Of a stretch of DNA of 64,000 nt, positions 53,641 through 62,538 are shown in pieces; the stretch's first letter is position 1, and each line of letters opens with the position of its first letter. The DNA lies in NCBI RefSeq assembly GCF_012027395.1, contig NZ_SNUJ01000002.1, positions 310,001-374,000 of the forward strand, read 5' to 3'. Made by a program: the position numbers and the translations under genes. The notes under the pieces are model-generated. The model searched no databases. It was not told the origin of the DNA and was given only the letters and a program-made list of their open reading frames with translations. This DNA is from Thermococcus sp. LS1 (GTDB lineage Archaea > Methanobacteriota_B > Thermococci > Thermococcales > Thermococcaceae).

Positions 53641-54533
53641 GCCTCGGATCATCAATCGTCCCAATCCTAGTGACCTCACTGATGGCCATGGTGCCCATAG
53701 TTCTTACGAGCGTTGGTGCGGTTGTCAGCGAGCGCGCTGGAATAGTCAACATCGGCTACGAGGGAATCATAATGATAAGTGCCTTCTTCGGCGCTATTGC
53801 GGCAGAAGTCAGCGGAAGCTGGTTCATCGGTCTCCTTGGGGGAGCCTTTGTCGGCGCCCTCCTCGGAATGCTCCACGGCTTCATCACGGTCTACCTCAAG
53901 GGAGACCACATCATCCCGGGTATCGGTATAAACCTCCTCGCCATGGGTCTCGTCCCCTTCGGTATCATGGCCTACTGGGGAACGGCAGGTCAGCACCAGG
54001 TTCCAGACACCGTCAGGGTTCCCAACTGGAACACCGCCTACGGGAACATCAGCCCCATGATAATAGTGACCCTCGTCATAACTTTCGTCACCTACTGGGT
54101 GCTCTTCAAAACGCCGCTTGGACTGAGGATAAGGGCCATGGGTGAGAACCCAGAGGCAGCAGATGCCATAGGCCTGAACGTTGAGAAGTACCGCTTCTGG
54201 GCGGCAGTGTACGGTGCTGCACTGGCGGGTCTCGCTGGAGCCTACATCAGCATAGACTGGGTCGGAGCGGTCACCAAGAACGTTGCAGCTGGAAGGGGTT
54301 TCATAGCGCTCGCCAACATGGTGTTCAGCGGCTGGAACCCGCTAATGGCTCTGGTCGGAGGATTCCTCTTCGGATTCTTCGACACGGTGGCAATATGGGT
54401 CCAGTCCAGCCAGGTTGTCCCGTGGCAGTTCGTCCAGATGCTGCCATACGTGATGACTATCATCATCGTGGCAGGAATAATAGGAAAGGTCCGCCCGCCC
54501 AAGTGGGACGGCAGGCCCTACAAGAGGGAGTGA
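53637..54533 (+). CDS. Second permease of the nucleoside ABC importer
   Basis: 298 residues, about eight membrane helices: LVTSLMAMVPIVLTSVGAV, ERAGIVNIGYEGIIMISAFF, HGFITVYLKGDHIIPGIGIN, VLFKTPLGLRIRAMGENPEA, YGAALAGLAGAYISIDW. A complete NupC/RbsC-like permease. Its ATG overlaps the stop of the broken first permease (ATGA), so a polar effect is likely. Confidence 0.92.
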   Translation: MSLGSSIVPILVTSLMAMVPIVLTSVGAVVSERAGIVNIGYEGIIMISAFFGAIAAEVSGSWFIGLLGGAFVGALLGMLHGFITVYLKGDHIIPGIGINLLAMGLVPFGIMAYWGTAGQHQVPDTVRVPNWNTAYGNISPMIIVTLVITFVTYWVLFKTPLGLRIRAMGENPEAADAIGLNVEKYRFWAAVYGAALAGLAGAYISIDWVGAVTKNVAAGRGFIALANMVFSGWNPLMALVGGFLFGFFDTVAIWVQSSQVVPWQFVQMLPYVMTIIIVAGIIGKVRPPKWDGRPYKRE

Positions 54534-54584
54534 CTCTCTCTTCTCATTTTCCCTTTCCCGACAAAGTTGGGAGGAAGAAAAGGC

Positions 54585-55568
54585 TCACTTCTTGAGGATT
54601 ACTCCAAGAGCAGTGCCTAAGACAAGGCCGACAATGATGGAAACGACGACATACTGTGTGACGTCTGTCCTGGCCTCGGCTAGTTCTTCAGGGGGCTTTT
54701 CTCCGAGCGCCTTGACCACCGCGGCGCTGTTCTCTATAAGCACCTCCGTGTAGGGCTTGTCCTTCCAGAAGACCGTTATCTCGGCCAGGGGCTTCCCGCT
54801 CTTTACAGCTAACTCTTTGGCTGCCTCCTTCAGCTGGTCAGGGCTTTCCTTTCCATAAACTATGAGGTCGGTTTTCCTGGCGGTGGAGACGAGCTCGTCA
54901 ACTCCAAGTGCTGGGACTTCTTCCTCTGGCTTTATCGAGGCAACTGCCTTTATGCCGAGCCACTCAATGGCGTACTGGTTGGAGGGCATCTGTATAACAG
55001 CAGTCCTGTTTTCCGTCATGAGGGCCTTATAAGCCTCGACGATAGTCCCAACGCGCTCCCTGAAGCTCTCGAACTCTTTTCTGTATAGCTCGGCATTGTA
55101 CGGGTCGGCCTTTTCGAGGGCTTTCTCGGTTGCCTGAGCTATTGCCATCGCGTTGTAGGGATCGAGCCATATACCATGTGGGTTGTCCTTGCTGTTGTAC
55201 CAGTGCTCGCTTAGATACCGGAAGCCTTCAGCTTTGTAGTCGTCTATGAAGAGCGTCTCGCCGGTTATTGTTCCTTCCTCTTTCAGCTCGGCGATTTTCT
55301 TTTCCATGGGTAAATGGCCTCCGGTAGTCACTATGACGTCTGCCTGGCGCAGGAGCTCGATCTGGCTTGCCCTCAGCTGGTACTCGTGCGGATCTGCGCC
55401 GAGGGGGATTATGTAGACAACCTCCACAGAATCCCCGAAGGCATCCTGAACTATCGTTGCCAAAGGTGCTATACTCGTCACCACGAGGGGCTTTTCTCCA
55501 GCTCCACTGGTGAGTGGAATGAGTGATCCGATTAAAAGCAACGCTATGAGTAGAGTTCTCGCCCTCAT
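54585..55568 (-). CDS. Membrane-anchored metal (Zn/Mn-type) substrate-binding protein
   Basis: 327 residues: signal peptide (LLIALLLIGSLIPLTSGAG), cluster A-I binding fold with PLGADPHEYQLRASQIELLR, TTGGHLPMEKKIA, HWYNSKDNPHGIWLDPYNA (metal His) and a C-terminal membrane helix (YVVVSIIVGLVLGTALGVILKK). Lacks the His-rich loop of ZnuA. Normally such proteins are free or lipid-anchored; the C-terminal helix is an archaeal alternative. No cognate permease or ATPase lies nearby. Metal identity unknown. Confidence 0.85.
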   Translation of the reverse strand: MRARTLLIALLLIGSLIPLTSGAGEKPLVVTSIAPLATIVQDAFGDSVEVVYIIPLGADPHEYQLRASQIELLRQADVIVTTGGHLPMEKKIAELKEEGTITGETLFIDDYKAEGFRYLSEHWYNSKDNPHGIWLDPYNAMAIAQATEKALEKADPYNAELYRKEFESFRERVGTIVEAYKALMTENRTAVIQMPSNQYAIEWLGIKAVASIKPEEEVPALGVDELVSTARKTDLIVYGKESPDQLKEAAKELAVKSGKPLAEITVFWKDKPYTEVLIENSAAVVKALGEKPPEELAEARTDVTQYVVVSIIVGLVLGTALGVILKK

Positions 55569-55659
55569 TTTCGGTCACCCTAACAGAATTCAACGATTAA
55601 CTTTAAAGGTTGTCGGAAAGTTTTATAAGTTCCCGCCCGGACTACCACTGGGTGTCGTT

Positions 55660-57447
55660 ATGAAGAGATTAGCAGCGTTAATAATCATGCTGTTGTTCCT
55701 GAGTAGTGCCGTTTCAGTAAGCGCTTACAATGTCAGTTCCAAAGTCTCGGTAACTATAAGCCCCAACTCGGAGCTTCTTTCAGTGGTATATTATCTGGCT
55801 TTTGGAAGAAACGACACCTTCGTCATCAACAGAGGGGACTACCTCAGTGATGTTGACGCTTACTTTGGCCCATATAGAAATCATCCGGCCGTCAAGATGC
55901 TCAGGGAGCATTTGGAGAACGCTACGACGACCCCAGACAGGGACATGAGGCTCTACTACCTCGAGGCATATCTCTTGATGTGCACGGAGCCGCCAGAGCT
56001 GAAGTCATGGTACAACTTCACCGACGAATGGCTCATTGGATTTCTCGATGCTCTGAGAGACTTCGCAACGGAAACCGACTTCATGGCATTCTATGAGGCC
56101 CATCAGGATTATTATTGGCAGGATATTGACATCTATGCTAGTGCCCTTGAACTCCTTCCGCCGGATGAGTTCATGAGACAGTACATGGACCTCACAAACG
56201 TCCGCTTTGAGTTTTATCATCCTTACCTCGTTGCCATCCACGGCCACAGCTTCAACCCGGTAATCAACGGCACACAGATATACGGCGCTGGCGGAATGAT
56301 CCCCCTGGTGAGGCGCGACCCTCAGAGGACTGAGTGGACATACAAGACAGCCCGCGACACAATGTTTGGTTTGCCGCTCAACAGGGACTACATTAAGAAC
56401 AGGAGACTGGACGAGCTCATCTATCTCGGCTTCGTCTACCACGAGCTTGGCCATGACATCACGACCGAGGAACTGAACTGGAACTACGGCCTCACCTACG
56501 ACCTCAGATACCTCGAGGATACGATAGAGGAGGACATGCCTTACCTTGCGACCTATGACATACACTTCTGGTGGGACACGATGATGGTGTACGAGGGCTT
56601 CGCTGACGGATGGATGGACTTTTCACTGAAGAGTGTTGACCCCGCCTACGTGGAGCTGGCGATGTGGATGCAGAGGGCATGGGGAGAGTTCTGGATAGAA
56701 GACATGGTTGAAATCTACGAGAAGTACACCCTGATAAGCGTTCAGGAAGGAAAACCTCTGGGCGACTACGTCGTTGACATGATGAGCGAGCTCAAGGAAA
56801 AGATTCCGCCCGAGAAAGCGGGAGAGTTATACCTGGAGCGCGTTCCAGTGACACTCCTCAGGGCCCTCGACAGGGGGGCCGTTGCTGGAAAGGTCATCGT
56901 AGTTTACGGCACCCAGAATCCAGACCCGAGTGGAACCGAATACGACAGGGAGACGGCTGAGATTGTTGCGAATTACCTTGAGACTTTCTACTCCCAGTGG
57001 CCAGACGGCGTCGCGGTAGTCGTCAAGGCCGACGTCAACGTTACCGACGAAGAACTGAGGGAGAACCTTATCCTCATTGGCGGCCCCCTTGCCAACAAGA
57101 TTATTGCCGAACTCCAGGACGACTTTCCGTTGCGCTTTGTGAAATACGGAGACGAGTGGGTTTTGGAAAGGTCGGAGCACTGGGACTGGGGCATTGCCTC
57201 CTTCATACTCCAAGAGAACGATGCCTATCCAGTCCTTGAGGGGTGGAACGCCAACTACCTCAACGCATCGGTGATAATGGCCATCAGGAACCCGCTCAAC
57301 CCTGAGAACTACATTGTATGGATAGCCGGAGCAGACCGCTACGGCACGAGGCTCTACAAGAATCCAACCTACTACCTCAGCAGCTACGAAATCTTCAATG
57401 GAAAAGAGATAGAGATGGGATTCTACGTTCAGCCTAAAGCCTCTTGA
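55660..57447 (+). CDS. Secreted HELGH metallopeptidase-like protein
   Basis: 595 residues: signal peptide (LAALIIMLLFLSSAVSVSA), a domain with VYHELGHDITTEEL (about residue 268), a HEXXH zinc signature, and the further Glu-containing VYEGFADGWMDFSL, as in DUF4932-type and gluzincin families. The C-terminal 160 residues are a separate domain (VIVVYGTQNPDPSGTEYDRE, LIGGPLANKIIAEL). Probably an envelope or exported protease; protease activity is inferred. GGGTGTCGTT precedes ATG 55660 and TTTTATAAG (about 55620) is a TATA box. Confidence 0.8.
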   Translation: MKRLAALIIMLLFLSSAVSVSAYNVSSKVSVTISPNSELLSVVYYLAFGRNDTFVINRGDYLSDVDAYFGPYRNHPAVKMLREHLENATTTPDRDMRLYYLEAYLLMCTEPPELKSWYNFTDEWLIGFLDALRDFATETDFMAFYEAHQDYYWQDIDIYASALELLPPDEFMRQYMDLTNVRFEFYHPYLVAIHGHSFNPVINGTQIYGAGGMIPLVRRDPQRTEWTYKTARDTMFGLPLNRDYIKNRRLDELIYLGFVYHELGHDITTEELNWNYGLTYDLRYLEDTIEEDMPYLATYDIHFWWDTMMVYEGFADGWMDFSLKSVDPAYVELAMWMQRAWGEFWIEDMVEIYEKYTLISVQEGKPLGDYVVDMMSELKEKIPPEKAGELYLERVPVTLLRALDRGAVAGKVIVVYGTQNPDPSGTEYDRETAEIVANYLETFYSQWPDGVAVVVKADVNVTDEELRENLILIGGPLANKIIAELQDDFPLRFVKYGDEWVLERSEHWDWGIASFILQENDAYPVLEGWNANYLNASVIMAIRNPLNPENYIVWIAGADRYGTRLYKNPTYYLSSYEIFNGKEIEMGFYVQPKAS

Positions 57448-57752
57448 GGAGTCTTTTCTTCCCTCTTTTTTCCGCCATTGTCTCCGCTTCTGATGTGCGG
57501 CTTGCCGATGGCTATGGTAAAGCCCTTGAAGCTGTCATCCTTTCTGTTGAACTCTATGGCTAATGGGAGGCCATGGTCGTCGTTGAAGACTATTCTTACT
57601 ATCCTCGCCCGCGAGTGGTCGTTCAGGTAGTCCTCCTTCAGCTGCTCGTAGTTGTCTATGGCCTCGTTGATGCTCTCGCTATGCATGTCGTAGATTTCCC
57701 TGGCATAGACGCTGTGGTTCTTGATTTCCTCGACGGTCTTCTTCCTGTCCAA
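57429..57752 (-). CDS. Small charged protein, unknown
   Basis: 107 residues: EIKNHSVYAREIYDMHSESI, YLNDHSRARIVRIVFNDDHG, NRKDDSFKGFTIAIGKPHIR, with a Lys/Glu-rich end. No recognised motif. Start is TTG 57752 with GGTGTGGTAGC just upstream. The gene ends 18 bases inside the secreted metallopeptidase on the other strand. Lies a short distance downstream of the phosphoribosyltransferase gene, so possibly co-transcribed with it. Confidence 0.6.
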   Translation of the reverse strand: MDRKKTVEEIKNHSVYAREIYDMHSESINEAIDNYEQLKEDYLNDHSRARIVRIVFNDDHGLPLAIEFNRKDDSFKGFTIAIGKPHIRSGDNGGKKREEKTPQEALG

Positions 57753-57764
57753 GCTACCACACCC

Positions 57765-58412
57765 TCAGGCTTTGCGCCAGGCTCCGTCGCGGAACTTAAA
57801 AACCTTCCTGCGCTCGGCCATTCTGAGGGCTTCCTCAAGTCTACCTTTCGGAACATCAATGCCATGGAGCTCCTTGAAGAGCTCGACGATTTCATCGGTG
57901 GTTAGGGCTTCCTTCTCCTCGAAAAGGTTGTTAACGAGGTTTATCATGTCCTCCACGAAGTTCCAGGGGAAGATTATCCAGGCCCAGTCGATCTCCTCGC
58001 CGTAGTAGTCTGGGTTGAAGCGGGAGCCTCTTATTGTAAGCAGTGTTGCCGCCCTAACCTCTGCCGGCTTCTGGTTCTCCACGTAATTCTTCGCTAGGGT
58101 TAAGCTCTCTCCAGTGTCACTGATGTCGTCCACAATAAGAACATTCTTTCCGCTCATGTCGTAGTTGCTGCCGTACTTGAGTCTTGCCTTTCCGTCCGGA
58201 GTGGCTGTAACACCCCAGTGCTCCACCTTGAGGCTGACGAGGTCCTTAACGCCGAGGTAGTCGCAGTAAAGTCTTGCCGCAATCCAGCCGCCTCTGGCAA
58301 GACCGACTATAACGTCCGGTCTCCAGCCGTCTTCAAGAACCTTCCATGCGCCCTCCTTTGCCCACTTCTCTATATCGTCCCAAGAAGCGAGATAAGCCGG
58401 AAACTTCTTCAT
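57765..58412 (-). CDS. Purine-type phosphoribosyltransferase
   Basis: 215 residues. PRPP loop VLIVDDISDTGESLTLA in the middle and the N-terminal VIVGLARGGWIAARL pyrophosphate loop. The C-terminal half after LLTIRGSRFNPDYYGEEIDW is an extension with helices (DDIINLVNNLFEE-like and ELHGIDVPKGRLEEALRMAE), making it longer than a minimal enzyme. Likely salvages hypoxanthine, guanine or xanthine. Substrate uncertain. GGCTTAAATATAACC (about 58442-58456) is a TATA candidate. Confidence 0.85.
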   Translation of the reverse strand: MKKFPAYLASWDDIEKWAKEGAWKVLEDGWRPDVIVGLARGGWIAARLYCDYLGVKDLVSLKVEHWGVTATPDGKARLKYGSNYDMSGKNVLIVDDISDTGESLTLAKNYVENQKPAEVRAATLLTIRGSRFNPDYYGEEIDWAWIIFPWNFVEDMINLVNNLFEEKEALTTDEIVELFKELHGIDVPKGRLEEALRMAERRKVFKFRDGAWRKA

Positions 58413-58504
58413 TGGATTTCCCTTAACGGAGCAAAGGAAAGGTTATATTTAAGCCTTACGCTCAGCGTTTTGACGGGAAGATGGCAAAAAGAGGCAGAAA
58501 AAAA

Positions 58505-59935
58505 TCAAACACTAATCCTCTTCCATATTGTTCCTTGTGGCGTGTCCTCGAGCTGTATGCCCAGAGCCTTGAGCTCGTCTCTGATTCTGTCCGCCAGAGC
58601 GAAGTTGCGCTGCTTCCTGAGCTCCGCCCTTACCGCGACGAGGAGTTCTATGAGTGCCTCCTCATCACTGGCCTTCTGCTCCTTGAAGTAGTCCTCGAAG
58701 AGACCGAAGACCTCGCTTATTATCTTGAAGAACTCCAGTGCCTTCCTGAGAACGCTCTCCTTGGGCTTCTCGACCTTCGTGAGGTAGCGGTTGACCGCGT
58801 TGGAGACCTCAAAGACGGCCTTGAGTGCCTCGGCCGTGTTGAAGTCGTCATCCATGGCCTCGTAGAACTTCTTTCTTGCTTCCCTGACAGTCTCGTAGAG
58901 CTCGAACTCCTCCTTGCCCCACCTGAATGCAACATCGGCCTTCTCCATCGCCACGCGGATGTTCTCGAGAGTGTTGTAGAGCCTCTCAAGGTTGTTCTTG
59001 GCGTGCTGGATGCCCTCCTCTGTGTAGTCGAGCGGCGAGCGGTAGTGCTTCTGGAGGACAAAGAAGCGTATGACCTCGGGGCTGTACTTCTGGAGGAGCT
59101 CCCTTATCGTCACGAAGTTGCCGAGGCTCTTGCTCATCTTCTCGCCGGAAACCATCACGAAGCCTGTATGGAGCCAGTACCTGACCCACTCGTGACCTGT
59201 GCAGGCCTCGCTCTGGGCAATTTCATTCTCGTGGTGAGGGAAGATAAGATCGTTTCCACCGCCGTGGATGTCGAAGCTCTCGCCGAGGTACTTGGTGCTC
59301 ATAGTGGAGCACTCGATGTGCCAGCCAGGTCTGCCTTCGCCCCAGGGGCTTTCCCATTTGGGTTCTCCAGGCTTCGCCTTCTTCCAGAGGGCAAAGTCTT
59401 CGGGATTCTTCTTGCCTTCGCCGGGCTCAACCCTCGCTCCCTTAACCAGCTCTTCAAGCTTTATTCCGCTCAGCTTACCGTAGTCCTTGAACTTCCTGAC
59501 CTCGAAGTAGACCCCATCGCTCCCCTCGTAGGCGTAGCCCTTTTCCTGGAGCTTCCTCACGAAGTCTATAATGTCCTGAATGTGCTCCGTAACGCGCGGA
59601 TAGATATCGGCCGGTTTGACCTTCAAAGCTTTCATGTCCTCGAGGAAGTAGCGAAGGAACTTCTCAGCGAGCTCCTTAGGGTCTTCGCCGGTCTCGTTGG
59701 CGCGCCTGATAATCTTGTCGTCTATGTCGGTGAAGTTCATGACCATGAGAACGGTATAACCTCTGTGCTCGAGATAGCGCCTGATGACGTCGAAGGCTAT
59801 GTAGGTTCTGGCGTGACCGAGGTGGGTGTAATCGTAAACCGTGGGACCGCAGACGTACATCCTGACCTCCCCTTCCCTTAGGGGCCTGAACTCCTCCTTC
59901 TGCTTCGTCAAGGTGTTGTACACTCTAATGGCCAT
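58505..59935 (-). CDS. cysS: Cysteinyl-tRNA synthetase
   Basis: 476 residues. Class I signatures: MYVCGPTVYDYTHLGHARTY (HIGH and zinc Cys) and KMSKSLGNFVTI. Zinc ligands include CTGHEW/HxxCE-like HIECSTMSTK. The C-terminal DALR and anticodon domains end LRKQRNFALADRIRDELKA. GGTGGTGAG precedes ATG 59935; GTG 59947 overlaps it. Confidence 0.97.
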   Translation of the reverse strand: MAIRVYNTLTKQKEEFRPLREGEVRMYVCGPTVYDYTHLGHARTYIAFDVIRRYLEHRGYTVLMVMNFTDIDDKIIRRANETGEDPKELAEKFLRYFLEDMKALKVKPADIYPRVTEHIQDIIDFVRKLQEKGYAYEGSDGVYFEVRKFKDYGKLSGIKLEELVKGARVEPGEGKKNPEDFALWKKAKPGEPKWESPWGEGRPGWHIECSTMSTKYLGESFDIHGGGNDLIFPHHENEIAQSEACTGHEWVRYWLHTGFVMVSGEKMSKSLGNFVTIRELLQKYSPEVIRFFVLQKHYRSPLDYTEEGIQHAKNNLERLYNTLENIRVAMEKADVAFRWGKEEFELYETVREARKKFYEAMDDDFNTAEALKAVFEVSNAVNRYLTKVEKPKESVLRKALEFFKIISEVFGLFEDYFKEQKASDEEALIELLVAVRAELRKQRNFALADRIRDELKALGIQLEDTPQGTIWKRISV

Positions 59936-60051
59936 CTTTCTCACCACCGGGTGAACTTTGCCGAGGCGTTTTATTAGGTTATCGCCCGGTGGGAAAGCTT
60001 AAAAACCAACTCCCTTAATCGGGGTAGGAGCACGAAAAGGAGGTAATGCTC

Positions 60052-61110
60052 ATGGTCAAGGTTCAGAAGGGAGACGTCATAAGGCTTCACTACACCGGTA
60101 AGGTCAAAGAAACCGGGGAGATTTTTGACACCACCTATGAGGAGGTTGCCAAAAAGGCCGGCATCTACAACGAGAAGGGCATCTACGGCCCTGTCCCGAT
60201 AGCCGTCGGCGCCGGCCATGTCCTCAAGGGCCTTGACGAGCAGCTCGAGGGCCTCGAGGTCGGGAAGAAGTACGAGATAATTATCCCGCCTGAGAAAGGC
60301 TTTGGAAAGCGCGATCCCAAGCTCATAAAGACCTTCACCCTCGGCCAGTTCAGGAGGCAGGGCATCTTCCCGTTCCCCGGAATGCCGGTTGAGATAGAGA
60401 CCGAGAGCGGAAGGAAGCTCAAGGGCAAGGTTCTCACCGTCAGCGGCGGCCGCGTCAGAGTTGACTTCAACCACCCCTACGCCGGCAAGCACCTCGTCTA
60501 CGAGGTTGAGGTCCTTGAAAAGATAGAGGACCCGATTGAGAAGGTCAAGGCCCTCATAGAGCTCCGCATGCCGAACGTCGACAAGGAGAAGGTCATCATC
60601 GAAGTCGGCGAGAAGGACGTCACCGTTGACTTCGGCCAGCTCGTTGATGAGGTCGACAAGAACACCCTCGTTCTCGGAGAGATACTCCTTGAGAGCGACC
60701 TCAAGTTCATAGGCTACGAGGAAGTCAAGTTCAAGCCGAGCGTCGACGAGCTCCTCAAGCCGCCGGAAGAGGAGGAGCAGGTCATAGAGCTCGAGGAAGA
60801 GGTCAGCGAGCCGCTCATCGAGAAGACCGAGGAGGAGAAGCCTGCTGAAGAGATCACCGAAGCTGAGGAAGTGAAGGCCAAGGAAAGCGAGGAGAAGAAG
60901 GAAGAGACTCCCGAGGCTGAGGAGGAGGTCAAGGAGGAGCCAGAGACCAGGAAAGAAGAGCAGGCTGAGGAGAAACCGAAGAAGAAGTCCACCAAGAAGT
61001 CCAAAACCGCCAGAAAGAGGAGCACCTCGGCCAAGAGGAGGAAGACCACCAAAAAGAAGGCCGAGGAGTCGGCCGAGAGTGCTGAGGAGAAGAAGGAAGA
61101 GACTGAGTGA
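60052..61110 (+). CDS. SlyD-type FKBP peptidyl-prolyl isomerase with long charged tail
   Basis: 352 residues. FKBP domain with the SlyD-like insert (about 1-160: GDVIRLHYTGKVKETGEIFD, AVGAGHVLKGLDEQLEGLEV, IIPPEKGFGKRDPKLIKTFT, NHPYAGKHLVYEVEVL). A second folded region follows to about 235. The last 115 residues are first Glu-rich (EEEVKEEPETRKEEQAEEKP) then Lys/Arg/Ser/Thr-rich (TKKSKTARKRSTSAKRRKTT). Thermococcales FKBP chaperones are usually shorter (about 17 kDa) or 28 kDa; the tail is the unusual part. ATG 60052 follows AGGAGGT. Confidence 0.9.
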   Translation: MVKVQKGDVIRLHYTGKVKETGEIFDTTYEEVAKKAGIYNEKGIYGPVPIAVGAGHVLKGLDEQLEGLEVGKKYEIIIPPEKGFGKRDPKLIKTFTLGQFRRQGIFPFPGMPVEIETESGRKLKGKVLTVSGGRVRVDFNHPYAGKHLVYEVEVLEKIEDPIEKVKALIELRMPNVDKEKVIIEVGEKDVTVDFGQLVDEVDKNTLVLGEILLESDLKFIGYEEVKFKPSVDELLKPPEEEEQVIELEEEVSEPLIEKTEEEKPAEEITEAEEVKAKESEEKKEETPEAEEEVKEEPETRKEEQAEEKPKKKSTKKSKTARKRSTSAKRRKTTKKKAEESAESAEEKKEETE

Positions 61111-61147
61111 GGCCAAAGCTTTTATCTTCTTTTCCTAACTTTTCTCC

Positions 61148-61750
61148 ATGGAACTGAAGCGGAACCCCTGGCTTCTCTATGCGCTCTCCCTTGTGTTCAT
61201 CCCTCTCGTCTGGGGCAGGGGAGACAATGTTTTCGAGTGGGCAGCTTACAACACAGCTTTTTACGTCGTTCTGCCGTTGGCCGTTGGTTATCTTCTCGGT
61301 TTTAAGCCAAGAGAACTCGGCTTTCAACTTGGAAACCGCAAGGGTTACAAGTGGTTTGTCGTTCTCTTTTTGCTCTCGATCCCGATAAGCCTGTACGGGA
61401 CGAGGGTTCCCGAGATGAAAAACTACTATCCAATATTCGCCTACTCCGGCTGGACCGACTTCCTCATCAAGGAGCTTGCTGTTGGTGCGATAATGTTCGC
61501 CCACGAAGCCTTCTATCGGGGGATATTGCTCTTCCCGCTGGCGAAGAAGAATGAGTGGCTCGCTATACTGGCCCAGGATGTTCCCTACACCTTAGTTCAT
61601 ATTGGAAAGCCAGGTATCGAAATCCCCTACGCATTCTTTGCGGGAATAGTCTTTGCAAAAATGGATTTGAAGGGTGAGAGCTTCCTTCCGAGCTTTCTCC
61701 TCCACTGGCTCGGCTCGGTCCTCTTCGACGTCATGTGCGTTCTCCTTTGA
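61148..61750 (+). CDS. CPBP-like intramembrane protein with altered first glutamate
   Basis: 200 residues, about six membrane helices. The CPBP/Abi pattern is recognisable: HEAFYRGILLFPLAKKNE where the family has EExxxR, YTLVHIG for FxxxH, and HWLGSVLFDVMC for the third motif. The first Glu of motif 1 is His here, so protease activity is uncertain. These proteins process lipids or prenylated proteins in other organisms. Neighbour genes give no hint. Confidence 0.72.
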   Translation: MELKRNPWLLYALSLVFIPLVWGRGDNVFEWAAYNTAFYVVLPLAVGYLLGFKPRELGFQLGNRKGYKWFVVLFLLSIPISLYGTRVPEMKNYYPIFAYSGWTDFLIKELAVGAIMFAHEAFYRGILLFPLAKKNEWLAILAQDVPYTLVHIGKPGIEIPYAFFAGIVFAKMDLKGESFLPSFLLHWLGSVLFDVMCVLL

Positions 61751-61779
61751 GCAAGCCTTTTTAAATCCGCCTCGAAGGA

Positions 61780-62538
61780 ATGTTTATGCTCGGAGCCGAG
61801 GTGTACTCTCGCGGCCGCTTCTGGGAGGTTGACCTCCTCAGGGGGATAGGCATCACTATGATGGTTGTCTCCAACTTCGTCACGGATTTACAGCTCTTCC
61901 TGAACTATTCAGGACATCCCTTCTTCTGGAAGGCTTTCGCCTATGCAACGGCATCGATATTCGTCTTCGTCTCCGGCCTCTCCTTCTGGATAAGTTACTC
62001 CCGGACGATCAAGAAGAACCCCCGTCCCTACGCCAAGTACTTCAGGAGATTCCTTAAGCTCTTCGGCCTGGGCATGCTGATAACGGTCGTCACGTACCTT
62101 TTCCTCGACGGCATGACAATTTACTTTGGGATTCTCCACTTCCTCGGCGTCGCAACGCTCTTAGCGATTCCCTTCTACCGCTTTGGGAAGCTTAATCTCT
62201 TGTGGGCGGCCTTCTTCATCTTCGGCTCCCTCTGGGTGAGAAACCTAATCGGCCCTCCGTGGCTTCTTCCCCTCGGAATAACCTTCAAAGGATTTTCTTC
62301 CCCGGACTATTTCCCGGTATTTCCCTGGTTTGGGGTTTACCTCCTCGGTCTCACAGCAGGCAGCGTCTTCTATCCGGAGGGAATGAGGAAAAAGGAGTTG
62401 AGAATCCCCGCAAACCCTCTCGTTTTAGCCCTCTGCGTGGTCGGCAGGCACACTCTCGGCATATATCTCGTCCATCAGCCTCTGCTGGTTGGTCTCCTCA
62501 TGCTGATTTACGGCCCTCTTCCCGGGATTTCCCTTTAG
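61780..62538 (+). CDS. DUF1624 / heparan-alpha-glucosaminide acetyltransferase-like membrane protein
   Basis: 252 residues, about seven helices. N-terminal family signature FWEVDLLRGIGITMMVVSNF, then YATASIFVFVSGLSFWISYS, FFGILHFLG-type IYFGILHFLGVATLLAI, PVFPWFGVYLLGLTAG and the C-terminal GRHTLGIYLVHQPLLVG (His). Transmembrane acyltransferases of this type acetylate glycans. CTTTTTAAATCC (about 61757) is a TATA box, so the leader is very short. It overlaps the 3' end of the neighbouring minus-strand gene. Confidence 0.82.
   Translation: MFMLGAEVYSRGRFWEVDLLRGIGITMMVVSNFVTDLQLFLNYSGHPFFWKAFAYATASIFVFVSGLSFWISYSRTIKKNPRPYAKYFRRFLKLFGLGMLITVVTYLFLDGMTIYFGILHFLGVATLLAIPFYRFGKLNLLWAAFFIFGSLWVRNLIGPPWLLPLGITFKGFSSPDYFPVFPWFGVYLLGLTAGSVFYPEGMRKKELRIPANPLVLALCVVGRHTLGIYLVHQPLLVGLLMLIYGPLPGISL

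Noticed and set aside
58481-59881. 466-codon plus-strand frame opposite cysteinyl-tRNA synthetase
   Set aside because: Shadow of cysS, whose class I motifs and ribosome binding site are clear.
59974-61116. 380-codon minus-strand frame, Leu-rich, opposite FKBP
   Set aside because: Mirror of the Glu/Lys-rich FKBP tail; the FKBP frame has all family motifs.
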